Of a stretch of 64,000 nucleotides of DNA, positions 1-9,684 are shown piece by piece. Positions within the stretch are counted from its first letter, which is position 1. Each line of letters starts with the position of its first letter. Location: contig JAZPYZ010000022.1 of the NCBI GenBank assembly GCA_045544455.1, positions 1-64,000 on the forward strand, written 5' to 3'. Under the pieces are notes generated by a model, which worked only from the letters and a program-made list of their open reading frames with translations, was not told where the DNA came from and ran no database searches. The stretch comes from JAZPYZ01 sp045544455 (GTDB lineage Bacteria > Bacillota > Clostridia > Oscillospirales > Acutalibacteraceae). The translations under genes and the position numbers were made by a program.

Positions 1-2970
1 GTTGGTATATTTGAACACGGTCGAAGCCGCCGAGTAAGCCAACGAGGTGTCGTATTGACCGGTACCCGTAAACGCCGGGGTGGCTTTGTCGGTATCGGCC
101 CAGTTGGTGTTGCCGTCCGGCATGGCCGGGACTTCTTTTACAACCGGATCGGCCGCCGTATTATACAGAGCCATTTCCGAGATGGTGATCGAGTCACCCC
201 AGCTACCCACCAAGGTGTTCAATTTCACCGCTTTGCTCACGGTAACACCAGTCATGGTGCCGACGTAAGCGCCGGCATAGAACCAGTCAACGTCACTGGT
301 GGTACCGTCCGCATTCGGATACACGTGAGCCGCGATTGTTACACCGTTGGCAACGAGCCAGCCGCGAACGTCCACGTCCGCAAGCACGTCGGTATACGCA
401 TATTTCAGGGTTTCGGTGGTGCCGTCACTGAAATAGATACCGCCCAGAGCATCGCCGGATGCCGCGTAGTCGGTTTTGTAAACTTTCAGGATCGCGTTGT
501 CACCCAATGTGACCTTTACGCCGTTGGTTTCCCAACCGCCGGACATTTTCACTTTCGCACTGACAACGTAGTCATTGCTGATGTGAGCCGCCGGCGGAGT
601 GGCGGTAAACGAAACGGTGCCACTGGCCAACGAAACCGTCGGCAACGCGCCGGTGGCTTTGTCAAACAGGGTCGCATCCATACCCGAGCCAGTACCGGCA
701 ACCGTGGTATCGTCATCCGCGATCCAGTTCGCATTGCCTTCCGGCTTGGTGGGCACGGTGATCAGTTCTTCGAACACCGGCGTATAGATAACGTCGGCAT
801 CCACCGTCACGTCAACCGTTTCGCTGGTGCTGATATAATCAGAACCGGTATCCTTCAACCAACCGACAAACGCATAGCCGTCGTCCGGCGTAGCGGTCAA
901 GGTAACCGTTGCGCCATCTTGATACGTACCGGCGCCGGTGGCCGAACCGCCAACCGCGTCGCCAATGGTCACGACATACAGGTTCGCATACATCGCCGTA
1001 TACGTGGCATCGCCATCCACCGTGAAGGTATAGGTCAGGTCGGTGCCAACGTACTCCGCGCCGCCGTCTTTGATCCAACCCAGGAAGTTGAACCCATCGT
1101 TGACGGTCGCGGTCAAGGTCACTTCATCACCATAGCTATAGGTGCCGGCGCCGGTGATGGTGCCGCCATCGGTTTCATCGGTGGTGATGGTAAAGGTCGG
1201 ATCGGCTTCTACGTTGTAGATGTCGATGTTTTTCCAAGTGACGTGACCACCCCAGTTGAGGGCTTGGATGGTCGCACTCGGCACACCGGCGGTCACACCG
1301 GTGAGGGTGTAGATGTAGGACGCGTTGAGATACACGTCGATGTTACTGGTCGTGCCATCCTCGTTCGGATACACGTGGAACGCATACGAACCGGTGATAT
1401 CGGTATCGGTCAACGACAGGATGGTTTCATCGCCGCAGGTGATCGAATACCGCGCCATGGTGATCGCGGTTTCGCCCAAGGTCAGAACAATACCGTCGGC
1501 ATCGGTCGAACCACGAGACAGGTCAAACGACATCACGTACTCATCGCTGAGCACCACTTCCGGAACGCCGAAGTTCAAGGTATACGCTTTGTTGGTATAT
1601 GTGAACGCGGTCGAAGCTGCCGAGTAAGCCAACGAGGTGTCATATTGACCGGTGCCCGAAAACGCCGGGGTGGCCAAGGTGGTATCCGCCCAGTTGATGT
1701 TATCGGTCAGGCGAGCCGGCAGTTGCGGCATATACGGATCGGCACCGACGTTATAAACGTCGATGTTCTCCAAGGTGACAATACCGCCCCAGTTGAGCGC
1801 TTGCATCTTAATCTTAACCGCCGTATCGGTGGTAACGCCGGTCACGGTGGTGAGACACACGCCGTCCAAGAACACGTCCACGTCGCTCAAGGTCGCATCG
1901 GTCGCGTTCGGATATACGTGGAACGCATACACGCCGGCGATGGTCGCACCCGGATTGTAGAAGGTAGTGGCCGTACCGTCAACGGTGTACGCGGCGGTCG
2001 CCTTGGCCAGGTTGAAGGTAACGCCGCCCAAAATCAGGTCAATACCGTTGGCATTGGACGAGGAGTTCTTCAACTTGAAGGTAACCACGTAGTCGCCGTC
2101 TACCAACGCTCTGCTCGGAAGGCCGAGATCCAACGTGTATTTCGAGTTGGTGTATTTCAGCGCGGTGGAACTGGCCGCATAAGCCAACGCCGTATCGTAC
2201 GAGGTGCTGTAACCGGAGAAAGCCGGAGTGGCCAACTCGGTATCCGCCCAGTTGATGTTATCGGTCGGGCGATCCGGCAGTTTCGCCACGTACGGATCGG
2301 CCGCCAGGTTGTAGACCTCTAAACCGGTGATCTTGAGGGTATCGCCCCAACCCGTCGCCACGGTGTTGATGGAAACCGCATCGTTAACCGTCACGCCGGT
2401 CATGGTGCTGATGTAGTTATCGGCATAGTAGACGTCTACGTCGCTCAACGCACTGTTTTCCGCGTTGGGATACACGTGCGCGGTGATGTCCACGCTTTTG
2501 GTAACCAACCAATCGCGGATGGACGCGTCGCCGATGGTGACTGCACCACCTTCGATAATGGCCGTATCGTTAAAATAGATACCGCCGGTGGTGTTGTCTT
2601 TCACCACTTTCAAAGCCGCATCTTCGCCTAACGTCAAAATGAACCCGTTGGTTTCCCAACCGCCGCTCATCTTAACGTTGAATTTCACCACGTATTCATC
2701 GTTCACGCGGCCGGTATACGGCGTAACCGTAACGCCAACCGTGCCGCTGGTGAGCGCAACGCTCATCGAACCAGTGGTTTTATCAAAGGTTGCGTCGCCG
2801 ATGGTACCGCTGGTGGTAACCGTGGTATCATCCAGCGTAACCAAGTTGACGTTGCCTTCCGGCATTGTCAGCGACTCAACGTCTGCCGCTGCCGCCAACG
2901 AAAACGCCGGCACCAAAGTCAGCAGCATGCAAAGAGATGAGAGAATCGCCAAAAGTTTCTTTGCTTTCAA
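1..2970 (-). CDS. Giant modular secreted surface protein, 3' end beyond the window (990 codons visible)
   Basis: The frame is open from a TTG start at 2970 to the window edge with no stop, so the C-terminus is missing. AAAGGA lies 10 nt before the TTG. Residues 1-28 form a signal peptide (Lys-rich N-terminus, Leu-rich core, AxA site). The rest is built from repeated beta-rich modules of about 180-200 residues with shared phrases (FDKTTG, DEYVV, KMSGGWETNG, HVYPNA, DVDVYYAD, GVTV, WGD). Two divergent InlB B-repeat-like segments, with GAGTY, VTLTAT and GF-F-GW motifs, lie at roughly residues 600-720. Modules of the same kind occur in the gene at 12319-15819, so the two proteins probably act together at the cell surface, binding glycans or other ligands. 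This is inferred from architecture; no catalytic motif is seen. It follows the five-gene GH99-like operon but is separated from it by a terminator. Confidence 0.85.
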   Translation of the reverse strand, partial: MKAKKLLAILSSLCMLLTLVPAFSLAAAADVESLTMPEGNVNLVTLDDTTVTTSGTIGDATFDKTTGSMSVALTSGTVGVTVTPYTGRVNDEYVVKFNVKMSGGWETNGFILTLGEDAALKVVKDNTTGGIYFNDTAIIEGGAVTIGDASIRDWLVTKSVDITAHVYPNAENSALSDVDVYYADNYISTMTGVTVNDAVSINTVATGWGDTLKITGLEVYNLAADPYVAKLPDRPTDNINWADTELATPAFSGYSTSYDTALAYAASSTALKYTNSKYTLDLGLPSRALVDGDYVVTFKLKNSSSNANGIDLILGGVTFNLAKATAAYTVDGTATTFYNPGATIAGVYAFHVYPNATDATLSDVDVFLDGVCLTTVTGVTTDTAVKIKMQALNWGGIVTLENIDVYNVGADPYMPQLPARLTDNINWADTTLATPAFSGTGQYDTSLAYSAASTAFTYTNKAYTLNFGVPEVVLSDEYVMSFDLSRGSTDADGIVLTLGETAITMARYSITCGDETILSLTDTDITGSYAFHVYPNEDGTTSNIDVYLNASYIYTLTGVTAGVPSATIQALNWGGHVTWKNIDIYNVEADPTFTITTDETDGGTITGAGTYSYGDEVTLTATVNDGFNFLGWIKDGGAEYVGTDLTYTFTVDGDATYTAMYANLYVVTIGDAVGGSATGAGTYQDGATVTLTATPDDGYAFVGWLKDTGSDYISTSETVDVTVDADVIYTPVFEELITVPTKPEGNANWIADDDTTVAGTGSGMDATLFDKATGALPTVSLASGTVSFTATPPAAHISNDYVVSAKVKMSGGWETNGVKVTLGDNAILKVYKTDYAASGDALGGIYFSDGTTETLKYAYTDVLADVDVRGWLVANGVTIAAHVYPNADGTTSDVDWFYAGAYVGTMTGVTVSKAVKLNTLVGSWGDSITISEMALYNTAADPVVKEVPAMPDGNTNWADTDKATPAFTGTGQYDTSLAYSAASTVFKYTN

Positions 2971-3175
2971 GGGGTCTCAATCCTTTCCGGTATATTCTTC
3001 GTCCGCCCGTTTCGTCCAGGTCGGACAATATTACAAAACATATTATCGGCCGACGCGTCTGGTTTGGTGCGCTGCCCGATATATAGTTATACATATTTAT
3101 TATAAAAAGATTTCCAACCCCTGTATTTAGCAAAATTTTATCACTCGTTTGGCAAAAATTGTTCGGTCACAAAAG

Positions 3176-3215
3176 AAAACCGCGATTGTCGGCAAAGTTG
3201 ACAATCGCGGTTTTT
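3176..3215 (-). terminator. Hairpin terminator of the GH99-like operon
   Basis: A perfect 11-bp stem (CCGCGATTGTC / GACAATCGCGG) with a 9-nt loop is flanked by A and T runs on both sides. It lies just downstream of the stop at 3234 and can work in both directions. Confidence 0.85.
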
Positions 3216-3233
3216 ATGATCACAGAGAAAACA

Positions 3234-4676
3234 TCATTCGGTATCGATGATGGTCTCGGCGACGGCATCTAACCAACCGAATCCGTCGGCAACGTTCGGT
3301 TGCAAGCCGGGGCCGCCTTCCGCCCATTCTGCCATGTTGTAGCAGGTGATGATGCGGCGGCGTTCGGGATACTCGTCAAAATGATCCAGGCATTTTTGGA
3401 TCCAGCGTTTAAAGTCGGCCGGATTGTGGCCCGGGCAGTTCCATCTCGACGGGTGCGGCGTATGCGTATGCATACCGGTGGTTACGTTCAGGATATCGTC
3501 TTCCCGGAACTTCGGCGTAAAACCGTCCACCATGGCTTTATAGTCTTCGCGGCCGTTGAGATAACAGGCTTCGTAATACATTTCAAAACGATATACGCCC
3601 TGTTCTTCCATCGCTTTCACGCGGGCCGGATCGGCATCAAAATCTTGGATGCGTTGACGCGACCACACGCACACGCCCGGATAGCCCTTTTCTTGGAACT
3701 TCTTGGCGGCGTGAGCGAAGAGTTTTTGGGTTTCGTCGTAGTTGGTGGTACCCGGCTCATAGGTGCGCGCGTTCCACTTATCGACGGTATAGGTGCCCTT
3801 GTCGTCGAGGGTGCCGGGGAGGAATTTTTCGTCCCAGATGTTGATGACCGGGTATTCTTCCCCGTTGATGTTAAGGGTGTAGAAATTCTTATGGCGGAAA
3901 TACAATTTCTCGATCAGGCTGTCCCACCGCTTATACAACTGTTCGGCGTCCCCGTTGTACGGGAACATCGCCATATACTTCATGTCTTTGAAGTTCGGTA
4001 CGTTGTGGAACAGTTGATATACCCAGTGATCGCCACTGAACGGTTCTTCCCAGGCCAGGCAATCGGTGGTCAACAGGCTAACGGTGTTAACACCGGCCTC
4101 ACGCAACCAATAGCATTGCCAGTCTAGGGTGACGGGATCGTCCCCGTAATAAAACCCGAGCAACGGATGCCGTTGCGGATCGTACGGATGATAGTCCGGG
4201 TTTTTCGCATTGCAGTCGTGGTGGTTCCACGTCCAATAGTGCCAACCCACCCATCCGGTGACACGCAAGATCTGGCATTGACGCCCGAAATCGTTGTACC
4301 AATACGGAATGAATTCGGCTTTCGTTTTATACTGTTTATCCGAAACCGGCGGACGGACCAACGAACCGCTGATCGGATCATCAGCCGATTTGGCTTCGAG
4401 GTGGTTTTGCATGAGTCCCACCAAGTTGCCGTATTTATCGAAATTAAGAATGTTCACGTCCGAAATTGAGTTGCGGACACGCACACCTTCCATCGATTCA
4501 AACCGAACACCGCCCGACAGATCCAACGTGGTCCCGTTGAACAAATAGGTGCCGTTGGGATAGTAGATCCTCGCGCCGGTGGCATGCAGTTTGGTAAGCA
4601 GATCGGTCATGTCGGTTTTCCCGGTGTTATCCACACCATAATCCAACACATTGCGTTCTTCTCGTTCGATTACCAT
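3234..4676 (-). CDS. GH99/WbsX-like protein with pectate-lyase-type N-cap, no signal peptide (paralogue 1 of 5)
   Basis: This 480-residue protein is the last of five tandem paralogues. The start at 4676 is set by GGAGGG 6 nt upstream. The N-terminus has the pectate-lyase-superfamily opening (DYGVDNTGKTD, then YYPNGTYLFNG), but the beta-helix is cut short by about residue 100. It continues into a domain with features of GH99/WbsX-like TIM barrels: HPLLGFYYGDDP, LDWQCYWLREAG, PVINIWDE, and a C-terminal EWAEGGPG. The E-W-x-E pair sits where the GH99 family carries its catalytic NEWxEG motif (family knowledge; fold assignment is by motif only). Unlike the other four it has no signal peptide or lipobox, so it is probably cytoplasmic and may act on imported oligosaccharides. 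The substrate is unknown. Confidence 0.8.
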   Translation of the reverse strand: MVIEREERNVLDYGVDNTGKTDMTDLLTKLHATGARIYYPNGTYLFNGTTLDLSGGVRFESMEGVRVRNSISDVNILNFDKYGNLVGLMQNHLEAKSADDPISGSLVRPPVSDKQYKTKAEFIPYWYNDFGRQCQILRVTGWVGWHYWTWNHHDCNAKNPDYHPYDPQRHPLLGFYYGDDPVTLDWQCYWLREAGVNTVSLLTTDCLAWEEPFSGDHWVYQLFHNVPNFKDMKYMAMFPYNGDAEQLYKRWDSLIEKLYFRHKNFYTLNINGEEYPVINIWDEKFLPGTLDDKGTYTVDKWNARTYEPGTTNYDETQKLFAHAAKKFQEKGYPGVCVWSRQRIQDFDADPARVKAMEEQGVYRFEMYYEACYLNGREDYKAMVDGFTPKFREDDILNVTTGMHTHTPHPSRWNCPGHNPADFKRWIQKCLDHFDEYPERRRIITCYNMAEWAEGGPGLQPNVADGFGWLDAVAETIIDTE

Positions 4677-4771
4677 AAAAATCCCTCCACTTCTGACCGG
4701 TGCAGATGCCGACACGCCGGTGCCGGCATCTGCCCGTATTCATAGTGTTACGTGTTTGCGTAGACAGTTAC

Positions 4772-6295
4772 TTATTTCACCACGATGTTGTCGCGGATCG
4801 CTTCCAGATAGCCAAAGCGGTCAGCCACGGTCGGAACCAGGCCCGGGCCGCCTTCGCCCCATTCGGAGATGTTGTAGCAGGTGATGATGCGATCACGGTT
4901 CGGTTCGCTATCCAACGTGCTCACAACGTTGCTGATCCATTTGCTGAACAATTCCGGCGTGGTGCCCGGGCAGCTCCAGTTGGACGGGTGCGGCGTATGG
5001 GAATCCATACCGGTCGCAACACCGTACACACGGCTGATGTCATCCAGTTTCAGGAACTGGTTGACACGTTCTTCATAAGTCGGGCCGTTACCAACCCCGT
5101 TTTTCGGGTAGTCGCAAGCGAGCCACAGAACATCGTTCGCGAGCAGGTCCGCACGGATCGCGGCATTGTTTTCGCCATGCAAGCAAGAGGTACGCGCCAG
5201 GATGCAGATACCGTCATAGCCGTTATCTTTGAACATCTGCGCATAGTCTTTATACATGTTGACCATGGTCGTTGTACCAGTTTCGCCTTGACCAAACGCA
5301 TAACGCAACGCTTGTTCATCCCACAAGGTCAGCACCGGATATTTTTTGCCGTCTTTTTCGTAATAGTACATTTGATCGGCATATTCTTCGTTGAAGTAGA
5401 ACGAGGCGATGGTTTTGTCCCACGCGGCACGTACTTCTTCTTCGGGCGTGCTGTAACTACGGGCTTCCACAAAGCAAGCATAGTCGAGCAATTTGCCGTT
5501 CGGCACGTTGGTCAACAGTTGATAGATCCAGTAATACTGGCAGTTCGGATCGGTCCATTTGGACGCATCGATCGCACCGCTATGGTACAGGATCGCTTGG
5601 TTCATGCCGTATTCTTTCAACCAGTAGCTCATCCAGTCGAGCACTTCTACTTCGTCACCGCGATAGAAGCCGAGCAACGGATGCAGTTGCGGATCGTACG
5701 GATCGTTACCGGCGGTGTCACCGGTATCGTGGAAGTTCCAGCTCCAGTAATACCATTGTTTCGAACCGTGAGCACCTTGCAGACCGAAGTCATTGTACCA
5801 GTACGGCAGGAATTCGACGTTGGTTTCGTATTCGGCATCCGACAACGGCGGCGAAACAAGGTTACCGCTGACGACGTACATGTCGTTGTTGTCGAGTTCC
5901 AGGTGGTTATGCATCAAACCGATCAGGTTGCCCTCGTCGTCAAAGTTGACGATCGGGGTATCCGAGATCGAGTTGCGGATCAGCACGCCGTCTTGCGACT
6001 CGAATTGCACGCCACTGGTGAAATCGAGCGTCAAGCCGTTGAACAAGTAGGTGCCGTTCGGGTAATAAATCGCTTTACCACTTTCGGCGCCTTCTTTGTG
6101 CATCGCCATAATGTTTTGGGTTTCGTCGGTCGCACCGGTGTTATCGATGCCGTAATCTACCGCATTGATCACATCGCCCGACGGTTTGTTGCCGCCTTCG
6201 CTGTCTTTGTCGGGTTTCTCGTCACACGCCGTGAACGCGAACACCATCACAAAGCACATCACAAGCGCCAACAGTCTGGTCCATTTGCTTTTCAT
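4772..6295 (-). CDS. GH99/WbsX-like lipoprotein with pectate-lyase-type N-cap (paralogue 2 of 5)
   Basis: 507 residues, with AGGAGG 7 nt before the ATG. A lipoprotein signal peptide ends in the lipobox FTAC at about residue 24, so the mature protein should be anchored to the outer face of the membrane. A charged linker is followed by the truncated pectate-lyase-type opening (NAVDYGIDNTG, YYPNGTYLFNG). The GH99/WbsX-like part shows FLPYWYNDFG, HPLLGFYRGDE, LDWMSYWLKEYG, PVLTLWDEQAL, DGICILART and CYNISEWGEGGPG. The E-W-G-E pair matches the GH99 catalytic position by motif. It is likely a surface glycosidase or glycan-binding protein of unknown specificity, co-transcribed with its paralogues. 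Confidence 0.82.
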   Translation of the reverse strand: MKSKWTRLLALVMCFVMVFAFTACDEKPDKDSEGGNKPSGDVINAVDYGIDNTGATDETQNIMAMHKEGAESGKAIYYPNGTYLFNGLTLDFTSGVQFESQDGVLIRNSISDTPIVNFDDEGNLIGLMHNHLELDNNDMYVVSGNLVSPPLSDAEYETNVEFLPYWYNDFGLQGAHGSKQWYYWSWNFHDTGDTAGNDPYDPQLHPLLGFYRGDEVEVLDWMSYWLKEYGMNQAILYHSGAIDASKWTDPNCQYYWIYQLLTNVPNGKLLDYACFVEARSYSTPEEEVRAAWDKTIASFYFNEEYADQMYYYEKDGKKYPVLTLWDEQALRYAFGQGETGTTTMVNMYKDYAQMFKDNGYDGICILARTSCLHGENNAAIRADLLANDVLWLACDYPKNGVGNGPTYEERVNQFLKLDDISRVYGVATGMDSHTPHPSNWSCPGTTPELFSKWISNVVSTLDSEPNRDRIITCYNISEWGEGGPGLVPTVADRFGYLEAIRDNIVVK

Positions 6296-6358
6296 GTTGT
6301 TTCCTCCTGTTTTTTGTTTTTATCGTTAAGAGAATGAGGTTCTCTTAATAACCGTTAT

Positions 6359-7972
6359 TTACGCGGCATCGTCGGTTTCGTCCGCATCGGTTTCTTCCTC
6401 GGTCTCGTCGGTGATCACGATGTTGTCGCGCACCTCTTCGAGATATCCGAACCGGTTACCGAGGGTGGGGATCAAACCGGGACCGCCTTCGGTCCATTCG
6501 GACACGTTGTAACAAGTCACGATCTGCGGACGGGTTTCGACCGCTAACTGCGATTCTTCCACAACGTTGGCCAACCATTCGCCGAACAAGAACGGCGAAC
6601 TGCCGGGACAATGCCATGCCGAATCGTGCGAAATGTGCGAATGCAACCCGGTTGCCACGCTATACAGGCGGTTATCTTCGCGCAAGGCTTTGAAGCTGTC
6701 CACCCGGCCGGAATAGGAATCTACCTTATCGGTCGCGTTGGACGGATAGTCACACGCGAACCACATGACGCCTTTTTCGGCCAACTGCAGTTTTTCTTCT
6801 TCCGACGCGTTATAACTCAGCGCCTGAGAAGCCGCCATTACACAAACCCCGCCGTATCCTTTCGCTTTAAACGCTTCGGCTACTTCGACGTACAAGTCGA
6901 CGATGGGTTTGGTTTCGCCCCAACTATACAGCAGGGCGGTTTCGTCCCAAATCAGAACAACCGGATATCGTTTGCCGTCTTTTTCATAACAATATACCAT
7001 ATCCTGGTATTCTTTATTGAAATAGAAGGTGTTGAACGTTTGCCACCAAGAGGTTTTTAAGCGTTCGACGTCCGACTGATACGAGCCCGATTCCAAAAAA
7101 AAGGCGAACTGCATCGTTTTAGCGTTGGGCGTATGGTTGAGGAGTTGATATACCCAATGATAACTGCAAGCCGGATCTTCCCATTTCTTGGTATCCAGCC
7201 CGTTGCCGACAAACGGCGCGGTTTGCGCTACGCCGTATTCCTGCAACCAATAACAGATCCAATCCAGTACCACCGGATCGTCGCCACGGTAGTAACCAAG
7301 CAACGGATGCAGGTCGGCGTTATACGGATCGTACGGTTTTTGTTCGGTACCGAGCGACAGACAATCGCTATGGTTCCAACGCCAATCGTAGTTGCCAAGC
7401 CAACCGTTGCGCCCGTTGGCGATCGCGGTGGACTGTAAGCCGAAATCGTTGTACCAATACGCCAGCAGGTCTACCTTGGTCTCATAATCGGCCGAGGAAA
7501 GCGGCGGCGATACCAAACTGCCGCTTTCCACCCATTCGTCTTGGTTGCAAAGCAGTTCGAGGTGGTTTTGCATCAAGCCGATCAAGTTACCGGCATCGTC
7601 AAACTGCACGATCGATCTGCCCGATTGGGAATTGCGGATGCAAACCCCGTCTTGCGATTCAAAGATCACGCCGCCCGACAGATCGAGCGTGGCACCGTTG
7701 AACAGGTAGGTGCCGTCGGGATAATACACCGGAACGCCACTTTCGGCGCTTTTGATATGTAAGGCTGTGAGCAAACCGGTCATATCGGTTTTGCCGGTAT
7801 TGTCTACGCCGTTTTTAACCACGTTGATCTGGGTAGTGTCTTTCGGCACGTCCGTCACGTGTGGCAACTCATCGGCGTCGTCCGACTTGGTGTTCGGTTT
7901 GCAGCCCACCAACGTGAGCATCAACGTCACACCGGCGAACAGTGCCATGAGCCGTTGTGTTGTTTTGTTCAT
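6359..7972 (-). CDS. GH99/WbsX-like lipoprotein with pectate-lyase-type N-cap (paralogue 3 of 5)
   Basis: 537 residues from the ATG at 7972. An upstream in-frame start at 8056 would run into the preceding gene, while GGAGG lies 10 nt before 7972 and the signal peptide begins there. The lipobox is LVGC at about residue 24, followed by an acidic linker. It has the same architecture as its neighbours: DNTGKTD and YYPDGTYLFNG, then LLAYWYNDFG, HPLLGYYRGDDP, PVVLIWDETAL and CYNVSEWTEGGPG. It ends in a distinctive acidic tail of about 15 residues (Glu/Asp/Thr) that the other copies lack. Function is inferred as an extracellular glycoside hydrolase-like protein. Confidence 0.82.
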   Translation of the reverse strand: MNKTTQRLMALFAGVTLMLTLVGCKPNTKSDDADELPHVTDVPKDTTQINVVKNGVDNTGKTDMTGLLTALHIKSAESGVPVYYPDGTYLFNGATLDLSGGVIFESQDGVCIRNSQSGRSIVQFDDAGNLIGLMQNHLELLCNQDEWVESGSLVSPPLSSADYETKVDLLAYWYNDFGLQSTAIANGRNGWLGNYDWRWNHSDCLSLGTEQKPYDPYNADLHPLLGYYRGDDPVVLDWICYWLQEYGVAQTAPFVGNGLDTKKWEDPACSYHWVYQLLNHTPNAKTMQFAFFLESGSYQSDVERLKTSWWQTFNTFYFNKEYQDMVYCYEKDGKRYPVVLIWDETALLYSWGETKPIVDLYVEVAEAFKAKGYGGVCVMAASQALSYNASEEEKLQLAEKGVMWFACDYPSNATDKVDSYSGRVDSFKALREDNRLYSVATGLHSHISHDSAWHCPGSSPFLFGEWLANVVEESQLAVETRPQIVTCYNVSEWTEGGPGLIPTLGNRFGYLEEVRDNIVITDETEEETDADETDDAA

Positions 7973-8003
7973 AGTTGTTGCGCCTCCATCCAGCACGCAG
8001 GCC

Positions 8004-9641
8004 TTACGCGACGATTTGATCGCGGATAGCTTCAAGGTATCCGAACCGTTGGCCAACCGTCGGGACCAGGCCCGGGCCGCCTTCCGACCATTCGGATATG
8101 TTATAACACGTGACCATCTGCGGACGTTCGGCCACCGAGGTAGTCGCCTTAACCGCGTTCGAAACCCATTGTTCGAACAAGGCCGGCGTGTTACCCGGAC
8201 AGGTCCATTTCGACGGGTGCGGCGTATGGGTGTTCATCGCGGTGGATACCCCGTACAGACAACTGGTGTCGGGATTGATGAGGAATCGGTTAACCCGTTC
8301 CTCATACGTTTTTCCGCTACCCAGGCAGTTGTTCGGATAACTCGCCGAGAACCACATCACGCCGCTTTCCGCCAGTTCGGCACGAACGTCGGCCCCGCCT
8401 TCGTTCGCAAAACACGAAGTGCGCGCCAAGATGCAGATGCCGTCGTATCCGTTGTCTTTAAACGCCTGTGCGGCATCTTTATATAGCGGCAACAGGTTGG
8501 CCGATTGGTTATCCATGCTGTATCGCAAGGATTGTTCGTCCCACAAGAAGATAACCGGATACCGTTTACCGTCGATTTCGTAACAGTAAACCATATCTCG
8601 ATAAGTTTCGTTGAAATAAAAATCGTTAAAGGTGTTCCACCAGCTTTCGCGGATGGTCGCCTCATCGGAATCGTAACTCGACGCCGCGCATTGCATCGCA
8701 AATTGCATCTGTTTGGCGTTGGGGGTGTTGTTGAGCAACTGATACACCCAATGCGTACCGCACTTGGGATCTTCCCACTGGTCCACGTTCAACCGCGACG
8801 CGATCAAGATGGATTGTTTCATGCCGTATTCCTGCAACCAGTAGCATTGCCAGTCGAGCACCGTGGGATCATCGCCGCGATACCAACCGAGCAACGGATG
8901 CAGGTCCGGATCGTATTGATCGGTGGTCGATTGGGTGCCGCATTCCGGGCAAGCGGGCGGTTCATACGGGTTTTCGACGATCGGCAGTTTGGCGCCGCAT
9001 ACGTCGCCGTTCGTTTTCTTCGCTTGACAGGTGGTTCCGATATCGTGGTGGTTCCAACGCCAGTCGTACCACCCTTTCCAACCAAACTTGCCGGTCAAGG
9101 AGCACGATCTGCCGAAATCGTTGTACCAATACGGCAGAAAATCCACTTTGGTTTCGTAGTCGGCATCCGACAAGGGCGGCGACACCAAGTTGCCGTTGAC
9201 CTGAAATCCCGATTCGGTACATTGGCGTTCCAGATGATTGTGCATCAATCCGATCAAGTTGCCGGCATCGTCAAAATTGATGATGTTGGTATTGGATACC
9301 TCGTTGCGGATGAGCACGCCATCCATCGATTCAAACTCTACCCCACTGCTCAAATCCAGCGTGGTGCCGTTAAACAAATAGGTGCCGTTGGGATAATAGA
9401 TCGGGAGCCCTAACTCGGCGCCTTTTTTATGCATCTCCACCATCTGCAAGGTCAGATCGGTTTTGCCGGTGTTGTCCAAACCGTAATCCACCGCGTTGAT
9501 CTGGTTTTCTCCGATAATCGGGCCGGCGTTGCCTTTATCTTTGCCGTTATCGGAATCGGCCTTTCCGCCGCACGCGGTCAATGCCAACACCAGCACGCCG
9601 CACAAGCACAACGTCAGCCATCGTTTTATGGTCGATTTCAT
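8004..9641 (-). CDS. GH99/WbsX-like lipoprotein with an inserted Cys4 zinc-ribbon-like loop (paralogue 4 of 5)
   Basis: 545 residues. GGAGG lies 6 nt before the ATG at 9641. The lipobox is LTAC at about residue 24. The architecture matches the neighbours, including HPLLGWYRGDDP, VIFLWDEQSL, DGICILART and CYNISEWSEGGPG. Between WNHHD and the HPLLG motif this copy alone carries an insertion of about 30 residues with two cysteine pairs (C-x9-C and CPEC). It resembles a zinc ribbon, which is unusual for an exported protein. The insertion lies next to the predicted start of the barrel and could alter substrate binding (inference). Confidence 0.82.
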   Translation of the reverse strand: MKSTIKRWLTLCLCGVLVLALTACGGKADSDNGKDKGNAGPIIGENQINAVDYGLDNTGKTDLTLQMVEMHKKGAELGLPIYYPNGTYLFNGTTLDLSSGVEFESMDGVLIRNEVSNTNIINFDDAGNLIGLMHNHLERQCTESGFQVNGNLVSPPLSDADYETKVDFLPYWYNDFGRSCSLTGKFGWKGWYDWRWNHHDIGTTCQAKKTNGDVCGAKLPIVENPYEPPACPECGTQSTTDQYDPDLHPLLGWYRGDDPTVLDWQCYWLQEYGMKQSILIASRLNVDQWEDPKCGTHWVYQLLNNTPNAKQMQFAMQCAASSYDSDEATIRESWWNTFNDFYFNETYRDMVYCYEIDGKRYPVIFLWDEQSLRYSMDNQSANLLPLYKDAAQAFKDNGYDGICILARTSCFANEGGADVRAELAESGVMWFSASYPNNCLGSGKTYEERVNRFLINPDTSCLYGVSTAMNTHTPHPSKWTCPGNTPALFEQWVSNAVKATTSVAERPQMVTCYNISEWSEGGPGLVPTVGQRFGYLEAIRDQIVA

Positions 9642-9684
9642 ACAGTTCCTCCAACTTAGGGTTTGCCGACACACCAGCGCGGCG

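Noticed and set aside
55..2322. 755-codon open frame on the plus strand
   Set aside because: It is the antisense shadow of the partial surface-protein gene. The minus strand has a signal peptide, RBS and repeated domain motifs; the plus frame is Arg/His/Gly-rich without any recognisable domain.
7973..8056. N-terminal extension of GH99-like paralogue 3
   Set aside because: It would overlap the upstream paralogue's 3' end and hide a clear lipoprotein signal; the start at 7972 has its own RBS.
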